Below are positions 1 through 10,199 of a stretch of DNA of 64,000 nt, in pieces (the stretch's first letter is position 1; the number at the start of each line of letters is the position of its first letter). Where the stretch lies: contig OX465282.1 of NCBI GenBank assembly GCA_949987705.1, positions 87,594,070 through 87,658,069 of the forward strand, given 5' to 3'. Origin of the DNA: Thereva unica. Its lineage: Eukaryota; Arthropoda; Insecta; Diptera; Therevidae. Both the position numbers and the translations under genes were made by a program. The notes beneath the pieces are model-generated. The model searched no databases. It was not told the origin of the DNA and saw only the letters and a list, made by a program, of their open reading frames with translations.

Positions 1-442
1 ATAGCGGTTTGGAAAAACCCCATTTCACCCCCTTAGGGGATGAATTTCGAAAAATCGCTTCTTAGTGGATGTCCACATCATTATAGGGATGCACTGTCAA
101 AATTTCAGCCCTATAGCTCCAGCGGTTTGGGTAAACCCCATTTCACTCCCTTTTGGGATGAATTTCGAAAAATCTTTTTAATAGTGGATGACCACGCCAT
201 TATAGGGATGCACTGTCAAAATTACAGCCTTATAGCTCCAGCGGTTTGGAAAAAACCCATTTCACCCCCTTAGGGGATGAATTTCGAAAAATCGCTCTAT
301 ATTTGATATCCACGTCATTAAAGGGATGCACTGTCAAAATTTCAGCCCTATAGCTCCAGCGGTTTTGAGTTGACCCTATTAGGGGATGAATTTCGAAAAA
401 TCGCTAGGGATGCACTGTCAGAAATTTTAGCCCTTTAGCTCT
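1..442. repeat. Tandem repeat, about 119-bp unit, nearly four copies
   Basis: Four head-to-tail copies begin at about 3, 121, 240 and 358. The first three are 118-119 bp and the fourth is shortened to about 85 bp by an internal deletion. Each starts with AGCGGTTTGG and carries the blocks TTCGAAAAATC and GGGATGCACTGTCAAAAT. The open frame at 40-273 simply reads through the repeat and is not a gene. The unit resembles the dispersed repeat just downstream (531-706), so the array probably arose by local amplification of one segment of it. The array may continue left of the window. Confidence 0.9.
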
Positions 443-530
443 AGCGGTTTAGGTTGTGCGTTGTCTTTCAGTCATTTACTTTTTATACAATAGAAAAAAA
501 GTAAAGAAAATAAATCCCCTTACAACTTAT

Positions 531-706
531 TGAACCCCATTTCACCCCCTTCAACCCTTTTTTCTCCAAAAAAAAAAACTATGTCTGTTGCAAATTTCAT
601 CAAAATCGGTCCAGCGGTTTAGGCGTGAAAGCGTAACATACAGACAGACAGACAGACAGACAGACAGAGTTACTTTCGCATTTATAATATTAGTAAGGAT
701 TTACCG
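531..706. repeat. Dispersed insect repeat end with (CAGA)n microsatellite
   Basis: The segment has an ACCCCATTTCACCCCCTT block, then AAAATCGGTCCAGCGGTTTA, a (CAGA)n tract at about 641-668, and the terminus TTATAATATTAGTAAGGAT. This layout is typical of one end of very abundant insect repeats. I cannot assign the exact class (LINE tail or Helitron-like) from sequence alone. The single CCAGCGGTTTA block here matches the start of the upstream tandem unit. From 707 to 925 I see nothing assignable. Confidence 0.6.
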
Positions 707-925
707 TTACTTGTCGCCAAAAGGAGCTATAACAGCCTTTGTCACCAAAAACGTGTACCTCTAGGAACAAACTTCGAATATTATTTTTGATAAGGGTGAT
801 GACTAATCTTTATTTTAGTCTTTAATGTTTATTTAAAGAAAACTCTTATATTTAAGTAAGTACATAATTTATTGAGGAAAGTAAAAAATAGGTTCTCTAA
901 GAAGTTAAATATTACATATAATGAT

Positions 926-1643
926 CTATTCTATAGCTTTGCTTAAAGTGGAGTTGGAGACATCAGGATACAGCTGTCGGCACCTGCTGACTAGTGGAAG
1001 GACATATTGCTTTTGATCCTCATCTTTGGTCAGAAGATTATTGAAATCAGTTATTAATTTGACTGCTCGTTCGGCCATATCATTTACAACCTTCAATGAT
1101 TGGACGATCCTGTATCCTTCTTTGGAATGAGCATTTGCCGGCCAGGCACTGGGAGGATCTTTGAGAAAATCTGTGTTGATATGAAAACGCTCAAAGAAAT
1201 TTGTTGTCTCCTTAGTAATTAAATTGGACAATCCTGCCTCAACTAGTTGTTTCAATTGTTGTTTTTGAAGCTTTGGATTCATAACTCTAGAATGTTGTGA
1301 CTCAATCTCGGAGCTCTCATGCAGTTTGTTTGCCATTTCTGATTTTTCTTCATTGGATCAAAGAACGCAAGAGCTACCAATTCGGCATTCAAATACCATA
1401 AACGGTTAGAAAATTTTGCTAGAGCTTTCTCAGAGTTATCCTTGTCAGTCTCTTGGTAGTCAAAAAAACTTTGCAAAAGATCAAGGTCTTGTTTGGGAGC
1501 CAGATGAGCTCTGGGGGCATTGAACCAAACGTATGCTCCCTCGCAATGACATGCAATGTTAAAAAGAATATAGAACGGATATGGCAACGGGGGCACTCTC
1601 TGCTCCTTTTGGAGCGTTCCAAGATGGCTCTGGAATAGGCCAA
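926..1643 (-). pseudogene. Frameshifted relic of an unassigned arthropod protein family
   Basis: Two overlapping minus-strand frames read as one broken protein. The upstream part (1596 to about 1345) contains NRLWYLNAELVALAFFD. The downstream part (1336-926) contains NDMAERAVKLITDFN, KDEDQKQ and PDVSNSTLSKAI. The upstream frame passes out of phase into the DNA encoding MANKLHESSE, so a frameshift lies near 1337-1355. From memory of the pattern (a WYL..ELV.LA.FD block followed by NDMAERG..L and a KDE.Q block), this resembles an uncharacterised, often multicopy family of arthropod genomes. I cannot name its function. The N-terminal part is missing. It is probably a non-functional, perhaps transposon-carried, copy. 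Confidence 0.45.
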
Positions 1644-3232
1644 ATGAATGGCCGCAATACCTTTGGACCCAATACCTCTACACCTAAAAAAAACTACAAA
1701 TGAAATTATGTGAACTCAAAAAACCTCAATTTTCCAAATAAAACTCACATTGAATTCCCTTTTATCATTGTTTGCATACCATTCATTTTATCTACTTGTA
1801 AATTTTAAAATATATTTTAAACCTTTTAGAGCCAATTTATAAAATTGAGTTTTTCCGAATACCTGAATATAGTAATATATTTCAGATATAAATGTTTTAA
1901 AAATTGAAAATCAATTTCCACCCATTTATTAAACAGTAATTATCTGATAAAAATTTTATCGAATTTCCATCATAATTAAACACTTGCGATGCACCAAGCT
2001 ATTTACTTAAAAAACCTAAATAAATAAATACTACCTTCTGCCGTAGAACTGCCTTTTCATAACCCCCTGCAAAAATAAATTATATCGAGTTATTGAGTGC
2101 AGAACACCCCTAAACATTCACTCATATATAAATAATTAATTCATGTTTTTTTATACTCACTCTGGCAGTGTATTTATGCGAGTATTATAATGTATAAATT
2201 CATGTATGTATATTCAGCAGCTTCCATCACATTTTCCCAGTTTTAATTTTGAAAATTGCTTTCAGTAAAATGGACCCGCCGCACGTACAGGGGAAAAAAC
2301 ATTAAAAAAATTTCTTGTCATGAGAGGCAATTACTCATTTCTGGTGTAATACGAAAACAATTTCAGGAAAGAGAATGAAATTCAGGGGTGGAAATTGTCC
2401 ATAATGCTCCAGGATACAGCATAGAAAAGTTCTTGTTTTTATTTATACTTTTTCGAAATGTGTCTGGCTGCTTTTTAACAAAATGAATTTCGAATACATT
2501 TTATATTTTTTCCCACAAACAGAACAGAATAATACAAAAATAACATTCTTCTCGTAATGGAAGACTTTTGGAAAATTAGAAACGAATCCTTGAAGGTCAT
2601 TCGTGCATGGGTTTGTGTGTATTTGTTAAAATGCTTTGCAAGTAATTAATTGGTTTTCCTTCCTTCCTAGCTGAGGTTGGTTTGCAAATACTAAATAAAT
2701 TCTGTGTTCTTTAATTGAAAGGCTCAGGTAAAGGTTATGTAAAGGACTTACCCTGTATGTTTCGGTGAAATGTCCCTTGTCCGTGTAGATTAGGGTGCTT
2801 TCTAACAATGAATTATAAACAATGTTTATTTATTTAGCCAAACAAGGCAGACTTAAATTAAAATACAGATCAGTAAAACAGTAGTATAAAGTATCTTTCG
2901 GCTTTTTTTGGGATATATTTATTGTTTTTGCAAAACTGACAACTATAGGAAATTGAAATGAAATCAATAATTTAATGGAATAATGGATACCTTTTAGAAA
3001 AGCAGACCTTGCAAAAGACCACCATTTGGTAGTAACAACTATTCTCTTCAAAATCGCCGAAATCGGATTGTTTAACCTAGCGCCTGTCCCTCTAGCTATC
3101 GTAAACACACGATCTTGCGTTCTGATCATCAGCATTGCCAACTCTTTCCTCGAGAGACCGCTAGATTCGACTTTTAAAACCACAAGAAAACCACTCAAAT
3201 ATTTTCACTAAAATTAAAGTTCCTCAAACTTA
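1644..3232. other. AT-rich stretch without recognisable features
   Basis: Both strands hold only short, low-complexity open frames such as 2830-3198 minus. None shows a domain, start context or splice pattern I can support. There is no obvious inverted repeat or array. It may be single-copy intergenic or intronic DNA, or old eroded repeats. Confidence 0.4.
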
Positions 3233-4089
3233 GGGCCGGTTTCACAGTGCGAACTTAAGTTTTGCTTAAACTTAAGTAAATTTTCTCACTTAAGTATAAC
3301 TTAAGTCAAATTGGGTTTCACAGTGCAATTTTTTCTTCTTCTTACTATTATATTTGCTTTTTACGGCGGCACTTCAATATTAGCTGCGTTCCTTTTCTGC
3401 TAATTTTTACTATTTTTTACACTTGCGTACTAGCAACTACACTTGCTCTTATAAACGAGTAGATAGCACTTGCAATTACACAATTGAAATCCGCTAGGGG
3501 GAAAGCGGCCATTTCGTGTCTATTGTGAATTATTTTCACTTACGCCATTACCCGCTAGATGGCTTTTATATGTGTCGAGCTGATTTGCTCATATAAAAAG
3601 TCCATAAATAAAACTTCAGTCGTATAATTATCAAAAATTATTATCTTTCGTTTTACTTTAGAAATTATCGCATTAATTTCTCCATTGTGTCACAAATTCT
3701 TCTTTTAAGAATTTTTTATTTGTAAAGTTTAAAGTAACGTCAAAAATTTCAAGTGAGATTTTACTCAAATCAGAAAATTTTGCGTTCCTTTTCTGCTCTG
3801 CTCACAAATACTAAATAGTAGAAAAGGAACGCAGCTATTGTAAATTATGTACTTACAATAGCCGAACTTTACATGTAAAATTTCCTTTCAATCGCGTTTT
3901 CCTTGAAATGTACTGGAATAAACTGACGTTGGAATTCTCTATGAATTCTGATTTGAGAAAAACTTAAGTCTAGAGAAATTGCCACTTAAGTTACACTTAA
4001 GTAAATTTTAAGTGACAACTGTGAAACAGCCAGCTTAAGTGTAACTTAAGTTGATTTTTATACTTAAGTTCGCACTGTGAAACCGGCAC
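3233..4089. mobile_element. PIF/Harbinger-like MITE with TTA target duplication
   Basis: The 28-bp terminal inverted repeats at 3233-3260 and 4062-4089 match at 27 of 28 positions. The left end reads GGGCCGGTTTCACAGTGCGA and the right end, read inward, GTGCCGGTTTCACAGTGCGA. The element is flanked by TTA on both sides (3230-3232 and 4090-4092), the 3-bp duplication of PIF/Harbinger elements. Diverged copies of the terminal block (GTTTCACAGTG) lie just inside both ends, near 3315 and 4017. It is about 857 bp long and encodes no transposase, so it is non-autonomous. Many CTTAAGT motifs lie in the subterminal parts and may be binding sites (inference). A second inverted-repeat element sits inside it. 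Confidence 0.85.
3383..3835. mobile_element. Nested inverted-repeat element inside the Harbinger-like MITE
   Basis: Both ends carry GCTGCGTTCCTTTTCT in opposite orientation (3383-3398 and 3820-3835), next to TA on each side (3381-3382 and 3836-3837). An extra copy of the end motif (TGCGTTCCTTTTCTGCT at 3781) forms a small hairpin with the right end. The TA may be a target duplication, as for Tc1/mariner-like MITEs, or part of the inverted repeat. No coding capacity. Confidence 0.6.
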
Positions 4090-4740
4090 TTAATGTTTGA
4101 AAGGCGTTTTAGCGGAAATAATCACACTAACATCAAAAAAATAATTTCTTCACTAAATGCTTTAAAATATCAATATTTTAATAATAGAATCAGCATTACT
4201 GCTTTGACCAATTATCATTATACCCTGGCTTCACCAGCCGAACTGTTCAAGTTTGAGCAGATTAGTGAATTGCACTTTAAAATAACCTCGCATACAATTT
4301 CCACATATTGAAATAAGGATAAAACAGAGACCTCAGTTTGTCCAACTGGGCCCGAAGTAAAGTTAAACGTAAAAGCTCGCTCAAAAGAGAGTAATCAACT
4401 GGAATGATGGAAAGTAATTCTAGTGAGCAAAAAAGCAACAACAATTTCAGGCACGAACTGAACAAAAACTGGACTTTACCCAGTGAAGCCACTTATGTCG
4501 ATTTAACTGAACATTATTGAACAGAGTGGAGCCTAGAGCGTTAGTCGGCTTAGCTGGTTAATCGGGATGCCAAAGTTCCAGTTCCAGGTTTGGGTCTATA
4601 CCTAGCGGATGACATGCCTTGCCCCGCCTGGTAGTCTGGGACTGCCGGCGTCACAGCCCTTATCAAATGGTTAGTGGTATGCACCATGCACCATCGGAGG
4701 AGTAATACTCCAAAGAGAATATCTTCTGCTAATGCAAACG
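4090..4740. other. Unassigned stretch
   Basis: Small open frames at 4093-4311 (+) and 4277-4492 (-) show no recognisable domain. The part from about 4510 to 4740 is more GC-rich and may be repeat-derived, but I could not match it within the window. Confidence 0.35.
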
Positions 4741-4900
4741 GTTGCCTCTGAACTCATACAACATCAAGTGTTCAAACTCGTGGCTCACCGCCACCTCCTC
4801 ATGCATTCCTATCCTTTTTCTATTTTTCGAACTAAGCTTGCTACTAGGCATTGCACCATGGCATAAACGACTATAATATAGAGAGTGGCACCTAAAGTTA
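4741..4900 (+). mobile_element. LINE 3'-end fragment (family A)
   Basis: The sequence from ACTCATACAACATCAAG to GCATTGCACCATG parallels the 3' part of the LINE at 5735-7015: the same spacing of the AACATC.AG.GTTCAA block, a GCTCACCGCCACCTCCT-like block, and the non-coding tail with AAGCTTGCT and GACATTGCACCATG-like motifs. It is a 5'-truncated copy holding only the last codons and 3' untranslated region. 4901-5499 holds nothing else I can assign. Confidence 0.65.
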
Positions 4901-5499
4901 GACTTTCACTTATTCTTGATAATGCTTATGCCGTTCAATACCGGTGTTCGAGTGTGGCAAAATTAGTATTGAAATAGCAAAAATTGCCGGACAATGAAAT
5001 AGCAAAAATAATTCGGGTTAAGTGTGCTAATGTGTCGAGGATATAAGTTAACGGGTGGAATATGCGTTGTCCTGCCAAGTGCTAAAATTTTGCGCCCAAA
5101 TTTTATCTTAGTACCGGAACCACTCTATTTCTATAAATTCTTATTGCTTATCATGAAATGTGTTTTCGATACTGATAGGAATTTAATGGAAATTTAAGTA
5201 AACATTAGATGCATGTTGCAGAGAGTGCAATTTCGGACAAATATTACACTAAATTTCGCAACGTGCGAAATAGGTAGCTCAAATGAAAGAATTTTCCCGT
5301 AAATGACGTCATATTTTCTATTCGAATAAAATGATAAATAAAAAAAAAATATAAAAAATCTCCGCTCTCTTTCTCTTAAAATCAATAAGTTGAAAATCAT
5401 TTTTTACAAATCTTTTAATAAGTCCATAACCGGTTAATCGTTTTTTCCTTTTGGGTGAATATTTTTAACTGGTTATTCAACTCTCATTCTTTCATGCTA

Positions 5500-5690
5500 C
5501 TTTTACTCGATATCTCTTCAGTTTGTCCAGCATACTTTTCACTCCTCCTACTTTATTTAGCGTCCTGACATTCCATGCAATTAATTCATGTTCGATATTT
5601 CGTTGCCTAAGTCGTTGCCGTTTGATCCGTCCAGTTCGAGGCCTTTCCGAAGGTTCCGTAACATCGGTTTTTTTCTATGACTAGACTGTT
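5500..5690 (-). mobile_element. RTE-like LINE fragment, N-terminal endonuclease region
   Basis: Read on the minus strand, this segment gives a diverged version of the start of an APE-type endonuclease (a NVRTLNK-like stretch followed by a KLKRY-like stretch), the usual opening of RTE-like LINE proteins in which W-N-V-R-T-L is typical. It is short, frameshifted and bordered by the plus-strand LINE that begins near 5735. It resembles the antisense fragments at 11.9 kb and 39.9 kb. Confidence 0.45.
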
Positions 5691-5734
5691 AGCCTAGTGC
5701 CCAACCAGTAAGATCAGTTTTTCCGCGCTGCAAG

Positions 5735-7015
5735 GTATGATTAGTTTTTTCGCCCAGAGGTCTCGACGGGGACGTGGTGAATAGGACTTTGCTGACAGAG
5801 TTATAATTGAGTGAATCTAGTCTGGTTGCTCTAGATATTTCTAAGGCTTTTGATAGAGTATGGCACTCAGCCCTGCTAATTAAACTCAAAGTCAACTTGG
5901 TGTTGACCCACTTCTACAGAATTGGATTGAGAGTTTCCTTTCTGGCCGTTCAATCAAAGTAGTATTGGATGGCATCAAATCCGAACCCCACCCGAACTCT
6001 ACGGGAGTCCTCCGGGGAGCAATTTTATCACCTGCTTTATTCTTTATCTTTATAAATGACCTACTTCCAATCCCCCTTCTTAGTTTCGCTGACCACTGTA
6101 CCTTGCGTTACTCTTACGGCTTCGATTACTGTCTTGATGATCGTGAGCGAATGCCTAACTCCATAAATAAAGACACTGAACTCATTCTAGGTTGGGGAAG
6201 AAAGAATCCTGTCGAATACAACCCCATCAAAACAAAGTACTGTCTTATCTCCAATAAAAAGTGCAATCGCCCTCTATCCGTGTTAGTGGATCGTGTTGAA
6301 CTAATGGCCGACCCATCCCTTAACATCTTGACATGACATTAACCAAAGACCTGCGTTGGAGTGACCACATATTCCAAATCGCCAAACAAGCATTTCAGTG
6401 CTTGGGATTTCTCAAGAGATGCAAGTTCCTTCTCTAGCCATCGGCCGTGATGTAATATACAAGTCCTACATTCGGCCGCTTCTCGAATAAACCACCTTAG
6501 CGTGGTTAGATAAAGTACAAAAAAGGGCATTCAAACTTATCGGTGACGACGCCGTTTGCTCCATCATCGACCCCTTGAGCCACCGTAGGAATGTAGCAGC
6601 ACTGACAAAATTATATCGCTACTATCATAGTGACTATTCCTCCGAAATAAACGCTCTCCTGCCTCCACGGCAATCTTATACCCGCAACACCAGATTGGCC
6701 TACTCGTCTCATTCCCTCCACCTGGAATTCCCTCGTTCACGCACTCTACAAACTAGTAATTCATTTCTAAATAGAACTACTCGACTGTGGAACAGCCTTT
6801 CGCAGACAGTATTTCCGAACTCCTACAACATCCAAGAGTTCAAATGCAAGGTTCATCGCCATCTTCTTCAACACCCTCCCGAACCCTCATAACCCTTAAC
6901 CTACTTCCCTCATGTACTAAGCTTACTGCTAGACATTGCACCATGACATGACAAACGACATAACGGACTAGTAGTACAAAGGGTGACTCCTGAGCTTGGA
7001 ACTGCCACATAAAAA
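5735..7015 (+). mobile_element. Non-LTR retrotransposon copy A (reverse transcriptase to 3' end), broken
   Basis: This is a 5'-truncated LINE relic. In order it shows a FRP..STG block (about 5745), the palm motif ALDISKAFDRVWH (about 5825), GAILSPALFFIFINDLL (about 6018), then LLSFADHCTLRY (about 6079), where the catalytic FADD is changed to FADH. Next come a GWGRKN.VEYN.IKTKYCL block, the thumb region and a C-terminal NRTTRLWNSL...FPNSYNIQEF block (6575-6892). Frameshifts near 5940 and 6330 and stop codons near 6480 split it. The tail ends in an A-run near 7010. The type is jockey/CR1-like with clade not resolved. Copies C, D, E, F and G in this window are relatives. Confidence 0.85.
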
Positions 7016-9404
7016 AAAGTGTTTTGCTGAAGATATTCCATAGTTTTTGTGGTCTTCATAACCTGGACGTGTGAACATCCTATGACCTATTGTCAGCACA
7101 TTTTCATTACTATTTTCGAATTAGTCAGTTTATTAATATTATACCTACTATTTAATATGACAATGATAACATGGGATATAGGAGTTGTTTAGGTTTAAAA
7201 ATTTTATGAATTTGAAGATGATGTATGATTTTGGTGTGACTTTTTCGTTACAATTTGTTGTTATTATTGTTCGTTTATTATTAAAATACCCATTCATAAT
7301 ATTCTACATTCATCATATTCTGGAGTTGATCGTGTGGACCAAAAAGGTGAAACTCACATCCCTAGTTTTTAATATAAAATTGCCACATACTGAGAGATAT
7401 TGCTTTTCAGCAACTCGGAAAACAGGTGATATCGCCTAGCGCTTTACTATTCTCTAAATACAAATCTAATCTAACATTAAATAAAAATTTCATCTCTGAA
7501 ATCTTCAAACCACAACATCGCCCATGACTCCTTCTCTTTGAATTATAATTCGCCTTAATTAAACTTAAAAATCGCAATAATAAGGTTTCTTGTTACTCTG
7601 TATAAATTTACATATCGATCGTGCCTGGAATAAACTAAGGCCCAACAAAGCACACAAATCCTCACTAATGATCACATCCAGCACTGGGAATCCAATATTC
7701 ATCCGACCCACAACAATTCCTTCAGCATGTCCAAAATGCATAATTCTGATGGTCACTAAACAACTCCTGTCACATGGAATTCATTATGAGGTTCACATCT
7801 GGTCGTTAATTTAGCAGTTAACCAGCAAAAAAAACTGGAGAACCGAGCCGAGCAGATAGAATGGACAGACTATGTCTAATCAGATGATTTGAATTATTTA
7901 AGACAATTTACAGCATCCGAAAACCGAGGAAGGCCCCACAATCCGGGGTATTCTTATATATCCATTTCAAGCCCATTCCGGGCACGTTCCCCCAACATGT
8001 TGACACATCGTTTTGGCTGTCGGTCAATAAACTCCAGGCCAGAGAGAGAGCCGAGGAGGAACCTGATGCTGCTGCCACTGCGGCTGGATATGGTAGGGAT
8101 TTAATTGCGCACCCACGTGATTTATAACCAAGATTTTTCTCGTTCATTTCCTCAAGAATCTTCCGGGGCCCTTAAGGTGATTTGTTCGCAAAATTATGTT
8201 ACTTCCCGAAAAATATGAAGAGTTATGGATGACTTAAAGGGAGCAAGGAGACGGGAGCGGCCGGCACCAGCATCAGCAGCATCCTGGATCAGAGAAAATA
8301 CCAGGCGCAAGATTAACGGAAAGTAAACAGAAAAATTGAAGGCAATGAATCATACGTCAAGGGAGTTTCCCCTAAAAAACGCTGATATGTGGACCCTTTA
8401 GCTTCTCGGGGCTCCGCACTTAATCAAGTCGAGTCAATGCTTGTGCCCTGTTCTTTCAAAGATTTCGGATTCACTCTCTTTTGGGAGGCGCCATTCGAGC
8501 TTTGTTTATCCTTAGTCTAGAGCTGCAGGCCATACAATATACTATAGTGAGTGTATATGTATGTGGGCAGAGAAAAACAGGATTCCCGCAAAACGGCTCC
8601 CCATTCAGGCGGAGACATAATGGCGCCCGTCAATTTGACGGAAAATGCCGTTCATCTCCTGCTCATCTCCTGGGAAGTCGCATTACTTTATATCCTCGTT
8701 CCCAGGAGACTTAAAAGGAACCACTACAATCCGGCTTAGCTTTCAACTATTTTCCGGTTCCATTAAGATCTTCCAAGTGATATGCTCCACGAGGGCAATT
8801 TGCCAGATGAGTCCTGAGCCCAAGCGACTATGCTGGAAGAATCTACGAGCCCGGCAGCTAGATGCTGACAACAACTTCAAAAGCCAAAAGTCTCTATGCG
8901 GATTGTTTTTACGATAGTCCTCCTTTTCCTTCCCGACGCTACTCGAATAGACAACTTCTTTTGCCAGCGACGGCGGCATATTGAAAGACACTTTATAATA
9001 CGGCTGTCATCACGGATCATCAGAAGGATTCGTTCTGTCATTAAGGAGCGACTCCCTTTGCGGCGTGTAAATTTTCCTCCTATTCGTGCTTTTGTTTCTG
9101 TATTTTTAAAGGCATTTTTCGTCTGTCAGTCAGGAATTTTGCTGTCTGCGGCAAATTTTTGTTTAATATTTATTTTTCCGCACACAGCGAATTATTTTTG
9201 AATGAATTGAAAATGGTGGAAATTGTTTAAATCGTTTCTTTCAAATTTCATCACTTAAATTTAATGTAACGAATGCTGATTGCTTTGTGATGTTTGCTAT
9301 CTCAAAAGTATTCAAGTTTTAATTGAATTGAAATTGAAATTATATTTCAAAATTTTCTTATTTAGAATTTTCTTATTTAGAGTGGAAATGCTAAGTTTGA
9401 TTTA
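7016..9404. other. Probably single-copy non-coding DNA
   Basis: No transposon signature, array or supported gene is visible. Parts (about 7880-8320 and 8470-9110) are richer in GC and less monotonous than surrounding repeats, as often seen for host intergenic or intronic DNA with regulatory content. The open frames there (for example 8645-8917, 8896-9201 and 8743-8991 minus) overlap each other on both strands and show no domains. Confidence 0.4.
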
Positions 9405-10053
9405 GGCCCCTATACTGAAAGTCATGGGCCCTGTGCTGAAAGTCGTATTTGCTGTCATATGAAGTGAATCTAGTATAGCGGTGTGCTGGTAATCGATTCT
9501 GGTCGTGTAAAGTCTGCTGACATAAACGACAGCTTATTTGGTGTGCTCACAGTCGTTTTTATTGCAGTTTTGTTGTCACATTTGGTCGGGCTGTTTGCAT
9601 TAGTGACAAAGTAGGAAAATTAGAAAGAAAATACATATTTGTTGTTTAATTTTAAGTTTTTAATAATTTCTGAATAAAAATTACAAATAGAAAACAATTC
9701 GAAACATAAGTTCGAATTTTAGAGGGCAGAGATATGCTGAGAAATTACACAAATGTTTGGGAAGAAATAATAAGATACAATTTTTAATTCTTCGCGTTTG
9801 CTACCTTTATCTCTCGAACTACTAAACCACAGTTAGAGTTTAACTAAAAATGTTTATTCTTCACGAAACACAAAAATATAGCACTTACACTCTCAGACCC
9901 CTGTGCCAGCAGTCGTAATTTTACAGAAATGACAATTTCTTCAACTCAAACGACTTGTCACACCACCCGACTCTCAGCACACCAACTAAAAAACGAGACG
10001 ACATCGACATTTCCATGTAACTGTCATATGACTCGACATTCAGCACAGGGGCC
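9405..10053. mobile_element. Inverted-repeat element with repeated GTGCTGNNAGTCG motifs
   Basis: The left end GGCCCCTATACTGAAAGTC (9405) pairs with the right end, which read inward is GGCCCCTGTGCTGAATGTC (ending at 10053). The motif GTGCTGNNAGTCG recurs as variants at 9433, 9483, 9543 and 9903 on the plus strand and inverted at 9968 and 10034. I see no clear target duplication. It is about 649 bp long with no transposase. Clustered subterminal copies of one motif suggest transposase-binding sites (inference). Superfamily not assigned. Confidence 0.75.
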
Positions 10054-10199
10054 TGTGTATATAGTATAAATGTTATTAAACAGTAAAAAATATCAAAGAT
10101 TTTCGCACGCATGAATCGTAAAAACCGAACGGTTACGAATTCACAATATATGCCTCGGACAGGATGCGCTAAACGCAATCATAATCAAGTTGACCACGT

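Noticed and set aside
40..273. A 77-codon open frame with internally repeated peptide
   Set aside because: It is the translation of the 119-bp tandem repeat; both units carry the same text and no gene signals.
641..668. CRISPR-like short repeat array
   Set aside because: It is a plain (CAGA)n microsatellite without spacers; the sequence is eukaryotic.
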